Source: Methylobacterium sp. 17Sr1-1
Lineage (GTDB): Bacteria > Pseudomonadota > Alphaproteobacteria > Rhizobiales > Beijerinckiaceae
NCBI RefSeq assembly: GCF_003173775.1
Contig: NZ_CP029552.1
Coordinates: 211,001 to 275,000 of the forward strand
Direction: 5' to 3'
DNA: 64,000 bases
Shown: positions 1 through 7,990 of the stretch, piece after piece
How positions within the stretch are numbered: position 1 is the stretch's first letter
Layout: every line of letters begins with the position of its first letter
Made by a program: the position numbers and the translations under genes
The notes under the pieces: model-generated
Told to the model about the DNA's origin: nothing
Seen by the model: only the letters and a program-made list of their open reading frames with translations
Databases searched by the model: none

Positions 1-738
1 TGCAACCTCGCCCTGGCGCTCCGGGCGCAAGGCCTCAAGGTCGGCCTGCTCGACGCCGACATCTACGGCCCCTCGGTCCCGAAACTCTTCGGCCTCGACC
101 GCAAGCCGGAGACGATCAACACGCCGCAGGGCCAGCGCATCGTGCCGCTCAACGGCTACGGCCTCGCGGTGATGTCGATCGGCTTCCTGATCTCCGCCGA
201 CACGGCGATGATCTGGCGCGGCCCGATGGTGCAATCGGCCCTGACCCAGCTCCTGCGCGAGGTCGCCTGGGGCGAGCTCGACGTGCTCGTCGTCGACATG
301 CCCCCCGGCACCGGCGACGCGCAGCTGACGCTGGCGCAGGGAACGCCGCTCGCCGGCGCGGTGATCGTCTCGACGCCGCAGGACCTCGCGCTGATCGACG
401 CGCGGCGCGCCGTGACGATGTTCCGCCGGGTCGAGGTGCCGATCCTCGGCGTGGTCGAGAACATGGCGACCTTCGTCTGCCCGCATTGCGGCGGCACCTC
501 GCACATCTTCGGCCATGGCGGCGCCCGCCAGGAGGCCGAGACCCTCGGCGTGCCGTTCCTCGGCGAGGTACCGCTCAACATGACGATCCGCGAATCCTCC
601 GATTCCGGCCGTCCCGTGGTGGCGGTCGATCCCGACGGGCCGCAGGCCGCCGCCTACCGGGCGATCGCCGCCGGCCTCTGGGCCAACATCAGCGGCGGCG
701 CCGGCCCGCGCCCGGCGCCCCGGATCGTGATCGAGTGA
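1..738 (+). CDS. mrp: Mrp/ApbC-family Fe-S cluster carrier ATPase (5' end missing)
   Basis: The reading frame is open to the first base of the window, so the N-terminus, including the Walker A loop, lies outside. The visible 245 residues contain the switch region LLDADIYGPSVPKLFGL, the Walker B-like segment VVDMPPGTGDAQLTL and the C-terminal CPHC pair inside FVCPHCGGTSHIFGHGG. These are hallmarks of Mrp/ApbC/NBP35 P-loop NTPases, cytosolic proteins that bind and hand over [4Fe-4S] clusters. An internal ATG at 142 is only a methionine in the middle of the conserved domain. The stop codon overlaps the mobA start, suggesting translational coupling. The family assignment is firm; the client proteins are not known. 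Confidence 0.93.
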   Translation, partial: CNLALALRAQGLKVGLLDADIYGPSVPKLFGLDRKPETINTPQGQRIVPLNGYGLAVMSIGFLISADTAMIWRGPMVQSALTQLLREVAWGELDVLVVDMPPGTGDAQLTLAQGTPLAGAVIVSTPQDLALIDARRAVTMFRRVEVPILGVVENMATFVCPHCGGTSHIFGHGGARQEAETLGVPFLGEVPLNMTIRESSDSGRPVVAVDPDGPQAAAYRAIAAGLWANISGGAGPRPAPRIVIE

Positions 739-1373
739 GCACGCCCCCGACCCTCGGGGTGATCCTCGCCGGCGGGCTGTCCCGCCGGATGGGCGGCGGC
801 GACAAGCCGCTGCTCCGGCTCGGCGACCGGACCCTGCTCGAGCGCGTGGCCGAACGCTTGCGCCCGCAATGCTCCGCCGGCCTGATCCTCAACGCCAACG
901 GCGACCCGGCGCGGTTTCGCGCCTTCACGGGCTTCGTGGTGCCGGATTCGCTCCCCGACGCGCCGGGGCCGCTGGCGGGCGTGCTCGCCGCCCTCGATTT
1001 CTGCGCCGCGCATCACCCGGATGTCGGTTACGTCGCGAGCGTCGCCGGCGACACGCCGTTCCTGCCGCACGATTTCGTCGACCGCCTGCACGCGGCGCGG
1101 GCCCGCGACGGCGTCGAGATGGCGGTGGCGGCCTCGGGCGGGCAGCTGCACTTCGTCAACGGGGTGTGGGCGGTGGCCCTGCGCCACGACCTGCGGGCGG
1201 CCCTGGTGGAGCGGGGCCTGCGGCGGGTGGGCATGTGGATCGCCCGGCACAACGCGGCGGAAGCGGCGTGGGAGTCGGAGCCGGTGGACCCGTTCCTGAA
1301 CCTCAACACGCCGGAGGATTTTTTCGCGGCGGAGCGGCTGGTGGCGGGCGAAGGCCAGACGTCGATCCATTAG
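735..1373 (+). CDS. mobA: Molybdenum cofactor guanylyltransferase MobA
   Basis: This 212-residue cytosolic nucleotidyltransferase is expected to transfer GMP from GTP to molybdopterin, giving the MGD form of the molybdenum cofactor. The N-terminal GTP-binding signature LAGGLSRRMGGGDK lies at residues 11-24, and the metal-binding aspartate is probably Asp106 in VAGDTPFLP. The frame is open further upstream, but the GTG at 735 puts this signature at the usual distance from the N-terminus. It also overlaps the mrp stop as GTGA, so translation is probably coupled to mrp. A second molybdopterin gene, moaA, lies at about 33.3 kb. Confidence 0.92.
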   Translation: MSTPPTLGVILAGGLSRRMGGGDKPLLRLGDRTLLERVAERLRPQCSAGLILNANGDPARFRAFTGFVVPDSLPDAPGPLAGVLAALDFCAAHHPDVGYVASVAGDTPFLPHDFVDRLHAARARDGVEMAVAASGGQLHFVNGVWAVALRHDLRAALVERGLRRVGMWIARHNAAEAAWESEPVDPFLNLNTPEDFFAAERLVAGEGQTSIH

Positions 1374-1732
1374 GCGCGAAGTTTCTCCTCTCCCCGACAG
1401 ATCCCGGGCCTGCCCGGGCTCTGCAAGCAACGGACGAAGTCGGGCAAGCCCGACTTCTCGCGGAGAGAGGCCTGAGCTCCGAGGGGCTCAGGAAGCCCGA
1501 AGGGCGAGGGTGAGGGGGTTTTTCCGGAGGAGCCTCACTCGTCGAAACCCCCTCACCCTCGCTCCGGCTGCGCCTCCGCTTGCCGCGCCCTCTGGACGAG
1601 GGCTCGGCCCTCTCCCCGCCCGCGGGGAGAGGAGGAACCCGCGCCCCGTCTTTTTCCCGGACAGCCCGGGGCAGAGGGGGGAGGGTTCGCGCGCCTGGCT
1701 CGGCAGCCCGAGGGCCCGCCGAAGCCTTCTGC
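1374..1732. repeat. Gene-free spacer with two hairpin-forming repeats
   Basis: No convincing gene is present between the convergent mobA and cyclophilin genes. Positions 1504-1521 and 1545-1562 form a perfect 18-bp inverted repeat with a 23-base loop. Positions 1609-1618 and 1623-1632 form a second perfect 10-bp stem rich in CTCTCCCC. The CCCTCACCC and CTCTCCCC words recur in the spacers near 29.2 and 38.3 kb, so this looks like a degenerate member of the same repeat family. It could also act as a bidirectional transcription stop. Confidence 0.6.
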
Positions 1733-2188
1733 TTACGCCTCGACGCGCATCGACGTGATGGTGTCGGGATCGCGCACCGGCTCGCCGCGCTTGATCTGGT
1801 CGACGACCTCCATGCCCTCGACCACCTTGCCCCACACCGTGTACTGGCGGTCGAGGAACTTGGCGTCGCCGAAGCAGATGAAGAACTGCGAGTTGGCCGA
1901 GTGCGGGAAGTTGGTGCGGGCCATCGAGCAGGTGCCGCGCACGTGCGGCTCGGCGTTGAACTCGGCCTTCAGGTCCGGCAGCTCGGAGCCGCCGGTGCCG
2001 GTGCCGGTCGGGTCGCCGGTCTGGGCCATGAAGCCGTCGATGACGCGGTGGAACGGCACGCCGTCGTAGAAGCCCTGCTGCGAGAGGGTCTTGATCCGCT
2101 CGACATGGTTGGGGGCGAGGTCGGGGCGCAGCTCGATGACCACGCGGCCCTTGCTGGTCTCCATCACGAGTCGGTTGCTGTCGGTCAT
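1733..2188 (-). CDS. ppiB: Cytosolic cyclophilin-type peptidyl-prolyl cis-trans isomerase
   Basis: This is a 151-residue single-domain cyclophilin without a signal peptide, so it should catalyse proline isomerisation in the cytosol. The conserved core FHRVIDGFMAQTGDPTGTG at residues 47-65 includes catalytic Arg48 and Gln56, followed by NSQFFICFGD near residues 99-108. The ATG has a GGAG ribosome site about seven bases upstream. The start overlaps the stop of the upstream small gene as ATGA, and the gene is the last of a coaD-led operon. A periplasmic paralogue lies two genes upstream. Confidence 0.95.
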   Translation of the reverse strand: MTDSNRLVMETSKGRVVIELRPDLAPNHVERIKTLSQQGFYDGVPFHRVIDGFMAQTGDPTGTGTGGSELPDLKAEFNAEPHVRGTCSMARTNFPHSANSQFFICFGDAKFLDRQYTVWGKVVEGMEVVDQIKRGEPVRDPDTITSMRVEA

Positions 2189-2649
2189 GGTCGGTCTCCT
2201 TGATTCGGACCAGGGTAGACGAAACGCAGGGCGATGGGACGCCCCGCGACGGCCCCGCCGAGTCCCGCCGTCAGCCGCGCCGGGGTGCAGCGGGCCAGCG
2301 ACGAGAGGGTTTCGGCGGCGAGAGCCTCGCGGCGCTCGGGGCGCACGCGGGCGAAGGTGATCCGCGGGGTGCCCTGGAGGCTCCCGTCCCGCCGCAGGGC
2401 GAAACGCGCGGTGATCGCGGCGGCTCCGAGGTCTGCCGGCGGGCGCCAGCAGGCGGCAAGCACGGAATAAAGCGCCACCAGGGTGTCGGCAGCCCCCGGC
2501 GGCGGGCCCGCCGCCGGGACCCGCACGGTCGCCCGCAGAGTCGTCGGCAGCGAGAGCACCGAGGGGTTGTCGTAGACGTCGAACTGCGCGGCGGCGGGCG
2601 AGGCCGAGAGGGCCAGCGCGACGCCGACGCGGATCGACCCGCCGCGCAA
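2185..2649 (-). CDS. Small exported protein of unknown function between two cyclophilins
   Basis: This 154-residue protein has a short N-terminal hydrophobic stretch ending in SPAAAQ, a plausible signal-peptidase I site near residue 21, so it is probably periplasmic. I do not recognise the mature domain. The initiator would be TTG at 2649, and no ATG or GTG fits better before the signal-like segment. It starts four bases after the upstream cyclophilin ends, and its stop overlaps the downstream cyclophilin start as ATGA, so it is embedded in a translationally coupled operon. The reading frame is credible from context and codon bias; any function in protein folding would be inferred only from its neighbours. 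Confidence 0.7.
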   Translation of the reverse strand: MRGGSIRVGVALALSASPAAAQFDVYDNPSVLSLPTTLRATVRVPAAGPPPGAADTLVALYSVLAACWRPPADLGAAAITARFALRRDGSLQGTPRITFARVRPERREALAAETLSSLARCTPARLTAGLGGAVAGRPIALRFVYPGPNQGDRP

Positions 2650-2653
2650 GGCC

Positions 2654-3202
2654 TTACTGGCCGTCCTGCGCCAGGCTCATCCGGACGATCTTGTCCGGGC
2701 CCTGCACGGTGCCGTTCTGGGCCGAGGAGCCCTTCTTGATCTTGTCGACCACGTCCATGCCCGAGGTCACCTCGCCCACCACCGTGTACTGGTTGTTGAG
2801 GAACGAGGCGTCGCCGAAGCAGATGAAGAACTGGGAATTCGCCGAGTTCGGGTCCTGCGAGCGGGCCATGCCGACGGTGCCGCGCTTGAACGGCGCCTTG
2901 GAGAACTCCGCCGGGATGTTCGGCAGGTCGGACTTGCCCATGCCGGTGCCGGTCGGATCGCCGGTCTGGGCCATGAAGCCGTCGATGACGCGGTGGAACA
3001 CGATGCCGTTGTAGAAGCCGCGCTTCGTCAGCGTCTTGATCTGCTGGACGTGCTTGGGGGCGAGGTCGGGGCGCAGCTGGATGGTGACGCGGCCGTCCTT
3101 GGTGTCGAGGTAGACGGTGTTCTGGTCGGGCGCGGCGCTCGCCGGGGCGGCGGCGCTGAAGGCGGCGACGGACAGCACCAGGGCTGCGAGCCAGCGGATC
3201 AT
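2654..3202 (-). CDS. ppiA: Periplasmic cyclophilin-type peptidyl-prolyl isomerase
   Basis: This 182-residue cyclophilin has an N-terminal signal peptide (hydrophobic core at residues 5-18, likely cut after ASA near residue 23), so it should work in the periplasm on secreted proteins. The core carries the FHRVIDGFMAQTGDP catalytic segment near residue 70 and SQFFICFGD further on. It is about 60% identical by eye to the cytosolic paralogue two genes downstream, indicating a tandem duplication followed by relocation. It follows coaD by 34 bases, in the coaD-ppi-ppi order often seen in Rhizobiales. Confidence 0.94.
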   Translation of the reverse strand: MIRWLAALVLSVAAFSAAAPASAAPDQNTVYLDTKDGRVTIQLRPDLAPKHVQQIKTLTKRGFYNGIVFHRVIDGFMAQTGDPTGTGMGKSDLPNIPAEFSKAPFKRGTVGMARSQDPNSANSQFFICFGDASFLNNQYTVVGEVTSGMDVVDKIKKGSSAQNGTVQGPDKIVRMSLAQDGQ

Positions 3203-3236
3203 CGGGATGTCTCCTGAAAGGGTGAGTACGCCCGCG

Positions 3237-3740
3237 TCAGGCGGACGGGGCGAAGCGGGCGCTGAGGCGGTCGGCCACCGCCGCGGGCACGAAGGGCCGC
3301 ACGTCGCCGCCCATGGCGGCGATCTGGCGGACCAGGGTGGCGGTGATCGGCCGCACGCCGGTCGAGGCCGGCAGGAACACGGTCTGCACCTCCGGCGCCA
3401 TGGCGCCGTTCATGCCGGCGAGCTGCATCTCGTAGTCGAGATCGGTGCCGTCGCGCAAACCGCGGATGAACAGGCTGGCCCCGTGCCGGCGCGCCGCCGC
3501 CACCGCGAGGTCGGCGAAGGTGACCACCTCGAGCGCCGTCCCGGTCTCGGCGGCCAGCGGCCCGCAGGTGGCCCGGATCAGATCGGCCCGCTCCTCGGCG
3601 GTGAAGAGCGGGGTCTTGCCCGGATGCACGCCGATCGCCACCACGAGGCGGCCGACCAGACGGCAGGCCTGGCGCACCACGTCGAGATGGCCGTTGGTCA
3701 CCGGATCGAAGGAGCCGGCATAGAGCGCGGTGCGGTTCAT
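3237..3740 (-). CDS. coaD: Phosphopantetheine adenylyltransferase
   Basis: This 167-residue enzyme carries out the fourth step of coenzyme A synthesis, joining 4'-phosphopantetheine to AMP from ATP to give dephospho-CoA. The nucleotidyltransferase motif SFDPVTNGH occupies residues 10-18, with His18 as the ATP-phosphate-binding residue. The C-terminal segment [21 protein letters not shown] matches the family's second conserved block in shortened form. The length is normal. It heads an operon with the two cyclophilins and the small exported protein. CoaD is normally essential and single-copy, which matters for judging which replicon this is. Confidence 0.95.
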   Translation of the reverse strand: MNRTALYAGSFDPVTNGHLDVVRQACRLVGRLVVAIGVHPGKTPLFTAEERADLIRATCGPLAAETGTALEVVTFADLAVAAARRHGASLFIRGLRDGTDLDYEMQLAGMNGAMAPEVQTVFLPASTGVRPITATLVRQIAAMGGDVRPFVPAAVADRLSARFAPSA

Positions 3741-3809
3741 CGTGGTCCCCCCTAGAGCATTTTCGGGATCAACGGAACCGCCCGTCCCATCCCCTTCACT
3801 TGACCCGCC

Positions 3810-4613
3810 TCACTTGGTCACGGCGCCGACGAGCGGCCCGAGCGGGCGGCTCAGGTCCTGGCGGCCGAGCGAGGGGGCGTAGAGGCTCGACACGCTGCCG
3901 TCGAGGAACAGTGCGTTGGGGCAGCCCAGCGCATCGCGAAACAGCCGCGCGAAGGCCCCGAAGCTCACCGGTGCTTCGGAGATCGCGAACACCGCCGTGT
4001 GCCCGTCCGGCCGCACGCCGACCCCGTTGCGGATTTTTTGCGAGGGGCCGTCCTCGGAGATCTTCGGGTGGATGCGGTTGTTGATCACCAGCATCGGCCC
4101 GGACTGGGTCGCGAACTCGGCCCGGGGATGGGCCTTCAGGTAGCGGCCGGTCTCGAGCACGCCGGCCCGGTCGCCGGCGACGTAGAACACGCCGTTCGGC
4201 TTGAGGTGGAAGTTGCCCGGGCCGTTGGCGGTGTTGGCGGCCTTCAGCTCGCGCCCGTTCTCGACGTAGAGGCCGACGGGGCTAAGCCCCGTATCGTACA
4301 TGCCGGCATTCATCGCGAAGGCGAGGTTCGTCCCCTGCTGGCCGGCGAGGCGCGACAGCGAGCCGTAGGGCAGGCCGTCGGGCCCGCGCCAGAACAGCTT
4401 CACCCGGGCGCGCCGCAGATCGACGGTGCAGACGGCGTAGGCCTGGCCCTCGTGGGTCTGCGGCCGGCAGGAGGCCGGCGAGGCAGCGGGCGCCGGCGCG
4501 GACGCGACCGAAGGGGAGGCGGCGGGCGCCGCAGGGGCAGGGCCGGCGGCGAGCCAGCCCAGGCCCGCTCCGAGCAGCCACACCCCGATCCGTCCCGCCC
4601 TTGCCGCCATCAT
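3810..4613 (-). CDS. Secreted phosphodiester glycosidase-family (NAGPA/DUF2233-like) protein
   Basis: The protein has 267 residues from ATG 4613, chosen because GGAGA sits a few bases upstream; an ATG at 4637 lacks a ribosome site. It has a signal peptide and an Ala/Pro/Ser-rich linker to about residue 45. The globular part contains FAMNAGMYD, NGVFYV, FATQSGPML, RNGVGV and LFLDGSVSSLYAP. These fit the phosphodiester glycosidase fold related to uncovering enzyme and to bacterial proteins linked with exopolysaccharide. The substrate is unknown. It stands alone between coaD and a divergent glycine-rich gene. Confidence 0.82.
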   Translation of the reverse strand: MMAARAGRIGVWLLGAGLGWLAAGPAPAAPAASPSVASAPAPAASPASCRPQTHEGQAYAVCTVDLRRARVKLFWRGPDGLPYGSLSRLAGQQGTNLAFAMNAGMYDTGLSPVGLYVENGRELKAANTANGPGNFHLKPNGVFYVAGDRAGVLETGRYLKAHPRAEFATQSGPMLVINNRIHPKISEDGPSQKIRNGVGVRPDGHTAVFAISEAPVSFGAFARLFRDALGCPNALFLDGSVSSLYAPSLGRQDLSRPLGPLVGAVTK

Positions 4614-4754
4614 CGTCTCCGCACTTCGTCCGCGCATCCGGTTTTCGTGCTACCGGTATAGAGCGATCGTGACGTTTTGCAGCACGAACCGAACGTCGAG
4701 CTTGCGAGTTTTGAGAGCCTGGGGGTCGGACACTCTCTCGAGGGAGATCGGATC

Positions 4755-5231
4755 ATGAAGGGCATGTTGGCGGCGTCGGCGGCGCTCGCGGGCGCGCTGC
4801 TGGTCGTACCGGCCACCGCGGAGGCGCGCGGCTTCGGCGGCGGATTCCATGGTGGCGGATTCCACGGCGGTGGCTTCCGGGGCGGCGGCTTCGGCGGCGG
4901 CGGGTTCCGCGGCGGCTTCGGCGGCTACCGTGGGGTCGGCTTCGGCGGCTATCGCGGTGGCTTCGGCGGGTGGCGCGGCGGCTACGGCTACCGCCGCGGC
5001 TATGGCGGCTTCGGCTACGGCGCCGCGGGCCTGGGACTCGGGCTCGGGCTCGGCCTCGCGGCGGCCACGGCCTACCCGTATTACGGCGGCTACGGCTATG
5101 GCGGCTACGCCCCCGTCGGCTATTACGGCGGCGGCTACGATTACGGCTATGGCGGCGGCTGCTACGAGGTGCCCCGGGTGCGCTGGACGCCCTACGGCTA
5201 TCGCCGCGTGCTCGTGACCCGCTGCTACTGA
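4755..5231 (+). CDS. Secreted glycine- and aromatic-rich low-complexity protein
   Basis: This protein has 158 residues. The ATG at 4755 is preceded by AGGGAGA and followed by a clear signal peptide (MKGMLAASAALAGALL) cut after AEA near residue 22. The mature part is built of GGGF/GGFR/GGYR units, then a short GLGLGLGLGLA hydrophobic run, then GYGGY repeats. It ends in a short cysteine-containing tail with VPRVRWTPYGYRRV. Such proteins are common in Rhizobiales and their role is unknown; a structural or surface role is only a guess. The repetitive sequence creates a long antisense open frame that is not a gene. Confidence 0.8.
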   Translation: MKGMLAASAALAGALLVVPATAEARGFGGGFHGGGFHGGGFRGGGFGGGGFRGGFGGYRGVGFGGYRGGFGGWRGGYGYRRGYGGFGYGAAGLGLGLGLGLAAATAYPYYGGYGYGGYAPVGYYGGGYDYGYGGGCYEVPRVRWTPYGYRRVLVTRCY

Positions 5232-5253
5232 GCCGGACGGCACGGACAGGAAG

Positions 5254-5282
5254 GGGCCGCCTGCGCGAGGGCGGCCCTTTTT
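5254..5282 (+). terminator. Intrinsic terminator of the glycine-rich gene
   Basis: An 8-bp GC stem (5254-5261 with 5270-5277) with an eight-base loop is followed by five T residues, 23 bases after the stop codon. It is a textbook rho-independent terminator on the plus strand. Confidence 0.88.
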
Positions 5283-5312
5283 CGTGGCCGTGGCCTTGAG
5301 CTCGATCTCGGA

Positions 5313-5732
5313 TCAGTTGCGGCGCCCCGCGGCCTCGTCCCGCCGCATCGGCATGGCGTCGATGGTGGAGAACAGCCGCTCGGCCGGGATCGGCTCCTCC
5401 GCGACGAGCTTCGCCCCGCCGTCCTTGCCGACCAGCACCGCCCGGAACCCCGTCGCCGGCAGGCCGAGCCGGCGGCGCAGGGAAGCGGCCTCCCTCCCCT
5501 CCCCGATCGCCCGCACCACCACGAGGTCGCGCTCGCGCATCCCGGCGCCGGCCGCCTCGGCGATGCGCCCCTGCGCGGCGACGCGGGGATCGTCGGCGGC
5601 GGCCGCGATCACCAGGACCCGGGACTTCCAGCGGTAGCGGTCGAGGTCGGACCCGGCGGAGGCGGCCGGCAGGACCGCCGCGAGCAGGAGCGGGCCGGCG
5701 AGGAGCGAGGCGAGGAGCGACGACGCAGGCAT
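5313..5732 (-). CDS. DUF4174-type exported protein
   Basis: This protein has 139 residues from the ATG at 5732, which has AAAGGG about seven bases upstream. The frame is open much further upstream but only over unlikely sequence. A signal peptide ending ASAGS (cut near residue 25) precedes a domain with YRWKSRVLVIAAAADD and ERDLVVVRAIGEG, and FRAVLVGKDGG. This resembles the DUF4174 family, a thioredoxin-like fold without the catalytic cysteines. The function is unknown. It is convergent with the glycine-rich gene and divergent from the reductase at 5938. Confidence 0.75.
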   Translation of the reverse strand: MPASSLLASLLAGPLLLAAVLPAASAGSDLDRYRWKSRVLVIAAAADDPRVAAQGRIAEAAGAGMRERDLVVVRAIGEGREAASLRRRLGLPATGFRAVLVGKDGGAKLVAEEPIPAERLFSTIDAMPMRRDEAAGRRN

Positions 5733-5937
5733 GCCGAACCCTTTCGCGCGAACCTTTTCGCGATGGTGCCGGACCGGCCGGCGCACCCCTCGCAGGTAAG
5801 GCTCTGACAAACTCCGGCCAGCGCGGCGTTGACGCGCGGGGGCTTGCGTCCCAAGTGCGACGGACCGCGTGCGAGCGTGGCCGGTGGGCCGAGCCCGCGC
5901 GAAAGCCCCCAAGGAAAGCCCTCGAGGGAGGTCCCAC

Positions 5938-6951
5938 ATGTCCGACGTGAACCGCCGCATCGTCCTGGCGTCCCGGCCCCACGGCGAGCCGACGCCCGCC
6001 CATTTCCGCGTCGAACGCGGGACGGTGCCGGCGGCGAAGGAGGGCGAGGTGCTGCTGCGCAACCGCTACCTCTCCCTCGATCCCTACATGCGCGGCCGGA
6101 TGAGCGCGGCGAAGTCCTACGCCAAGCCGGTCGAGATCAACGAGGTGATGGTCGGCGCCACGGTGGCGGAGGTCGTGGCCTCGCACAACCCGGGCTTCTC
6201 CGTCGGCGACACGGTCCTGGCCTATGGCGGCTGGCAGGACTTTTCCGTGTCGAACGGCCAGGGCCTGCGCAAGCTCGATCCGGCGGCCGCCCCCGTCACC
6301 ACGGCGCTCGGGGTGCTCGGCATGCCGGGCATGACCGCCTATACGGGCCTCCTCACCATCGGGGCGCCCAAAGCCGGCGAGACCGTCGTGGTGGCCGCCG
6401 CCACCGGCCCGGTCGGCTCGCTGGTCGGCCAGATCGCCAAGCTGAAAGGCGCCCGTACGGTCGGCATCGCCGGCGGGGCCGACAAGTGCCGCCACCTCAC
6501 GGAGGAGCTCGGCTTCGACGCGGCGGTGGACCACCGCTCCGCCGACCTGCCCGCCGCCCTGGCGGCGGCCTGCCCGGACGGCATCGACGTCTACTTCGAG
6601 AATGTCGGCGGCGCGGTGTTCGACGCGGTGCTGCCGCTCCTCAACGATTTCGCCCGCATCCCGGTCTGCGGCCTGGTCGCCAACTACAACATGACCGAGC
6701 TGCCCCCCGGGCCCGACCGGGTGCCGGCGGTCATGCGCGCGGTCTTGAGCAAGCGCCTGACCTTCCGCGGCTTCATCGTCTGGGACTTCGCCGACCAGGA
6801 GCAGGCCTTCCTCTCCGATGTCGGCCAGTGGCTGCGCGAGGGCCGCGTGCGCTACCGCGAGGACGTGGTCGAGGGGCTGGAGAGCGCGCCGGAGGCCTTC
6901 ATCGGCCTGCTCAAGGGCCGCAATTTCGGGAAGCTGGTGGTGAAGCTGTAG
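5938..6951 (+). CDS. NADP-dependent medium-chain reductase (CurA/leukotriene B4 dehydrogenase-like)
   Basis: This 337-residue zinc-free medium-chain dehydrogenase/reductase probably reduces alpha,beta-unsaturated ketones or aldehydes with NADPH. The N-terminal signature RNRYLSLDPYMRGRM is typical of the CurA/prostaglandin reductase branch. The Rossmann part has ATGPVGSLVGQIAKLKGA, and FENVGGAVFDAVLPLL follows. The ATG at 5938 has a GAGGGAGG ribosome site. It ends three bases before the convergent trmJ stop. The substrate cannot be told from sequence. Confidence 0.9.
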   Translation: MSDVNRRIVLASRPHGEPTPAHFRVERGTVPAAKEGEVLLRNRYLSLDPYMRGRMSAAKSYAKPVEINEVMVGATVAEVVASHNPGFSVGDTVLAYGGWQDFSVSNGQGLRKLDPAAAPVTTALGVLGMPGMTAYTGLLTIGAPKAGETVVVAAATGPVGSLVGQIAKLKGARTVGIAGGADKCRHLTEELGFDAAVDHRSADLPAALAAACPDGIDVYFENVGGAVFDAVLPLLNDFARIPVCGLVANYNMTELPPGPDRVPAVMRAVLSKRLTFRGFIVWDFADQEQAFLSDVGQWLREGRVRYREDVVEGLESAPEAFIGLLKGRNFGKLVVKL

Positions 6952-6954
6952 GCG

Positions 6955-7806
6955 TCACCCCTCCGGGGGGCGCCGCGCCAGCGCCCGCAGCGCCCCCCGG
7001 AAGCTGCGCACGTCCTGCTCGGTCATCGCCATGCGGTGGAACATGTCGCGCATGTTGCGGATCATCCCGTCGCGCTTCGCCGGCGGGTAGTAGCCGGCGG
7101 CGTCGAGCTCGGCCTCCAGGCTCTCGAACAGCGCGATCACGGCCTCCCGCGGCGCCGGCCCCGAGCGCATCCCGCCTGCGAACGGCAGCACCGCCTGCCC
7201 GGCCGCCCGGCGCCACTCGTAGGCGACGAGGAGCACGCTCTGGGCGAGGTTGAGCGAGGAATGCTCCGGATCGACCGGGAAGGTGACGATGGCGTCTGCG
7301 AGCGACACCTCGTCGTTCGACAGCCCGACCCGCTCGCGCCCGAACAGGATGCCGACCGTCTCGCCCGCGGCGAGGCGGCCTGCCGCCTCGGCCATCCCCT
7401 CGTCGGGCCCGAAGACCCGCTTCATCTGCCCGCGCTCCCGCGCGGTGGTGGCGAGCACGTATTGAAGATCGCCGAGGGCCGCGGCGACGGTCGGGAAGAT
7501 CCGCGCGCCGTCGAGGATGTGGGTGGCGCTCGACGCGGTCTCGCGCACGCCCTTCATCGGCCAGCCGCCCTTGGGGTTGACGATCCGCAACGCGTCGAGC
7601 CCGAAATTCCCCATCGCGCGGGCGGTCATGCCGATATTCTCGGCGAGCTGGGGCTCGACCAGGATGATGCAGGGGCGGTTCGGCAAAGGTTCGGTCATGG
7701 GGCGGCGTCGGTCGGAAACGGATCGCCGGCACATAGGGCCTCGTGCCCGGATCGCGAAGGGGCCTCGCGCGGCTTCGGGAACCCGCCGGCCCTGATCGAC
7801 GTTCAT
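6955..7806 (-). CDS. trmJ: TrmJ/SpoU-type RNA 2'-O-methyltransferase
   Basis: This SPOUT-class, S-adenosylmethionine-dependent ribose methylase is of the TrmJ type, which modifies position 32 of tRNAs. The family motif [22 protein letters not shown] lies just after residue 45, and [15 protein letters not shown] forms part of the trefoil-knot cofactor site. I use the ATG at 7806 (283 residues) because a perfect AAGGAGGT lies seven bases before it. The conserved domain begins near the ATG at 7698, which has no good ribosome site, so the first 36 basic residues are an extension or the shorter start is real. Family certain, exact RNA target inferred. Confidence 0.9.
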   Translation of the reverse strand: MNVDQGRRVPEAARGPFAIRARGPMCRRSVSDRRRPMTEPLPNRPCIILVEPQLAENIGMTARAMGNFGLDALRIVNPKGGWPMKGVRETASSATHILDGARIFPTVAAALGDLQYVLATTARERGQMKRVFGPDEGMAEAAGRLAAGETVGILFGRERVGLSNDEVSLADAIVTFPVDPEHSSLNLAQSVLLVAYEWRRAAGQAVLPFAGGMRSGPAPREAVIALFESLEAELDAAGYYPPAKRDGMIRNMRDMFHRMAMTEQDVRSFRGALRALARRPPEG

Positions 7807-7823
7807 TCCACGGACCTCCTTGC

Positions 7824-7854
7824 AGCCCCGGTGCCCCCGCGCCGGGGCTTTTTT
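7824..7854 (+). terminator. Plus-strand intrinsic terminator upstream of icd
   Basis: An 8-bp AGCCCCGG/CCGGGGCT stem (7824-7831 with 7842-7849) is followed by six T residues. No plus-strand gene precedes it: trmJ is on the other strand. It may end antisense transcription through trmJ, belong to a short untranslated RNA, or be an attenuator for icd, which starts 137 bases later. Confidence 0.65.
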
Positions 7855-7990
7855 CGTGACGTCCGAGAAAAACCATTCCGTCCCGGCGCTTCCCCCTGTT
7901 TGTGCAGCGCGCTATGACCGCGCCACGGCCGGCCGCGCGCCTCACGCGGGCCTGTGGGCGGCCCCCGGATCACGGAAGGCTGGATCAGAC

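Noticed and set aside
4753..6534. Minus-strand open frame of 593 codons
   Set aside because: It lies antisense to the glycine-rich gene and the reductase, and the translation is Arg/Ser-rich low complexity.
7807..7823. Possible small RNA with an anti-Shine-Dalgarno ACCTCCTT
   Set aside because: On the opposite strand this is simply the strong ribosome site AAGGAGGT of trmJ, which explains it fully.
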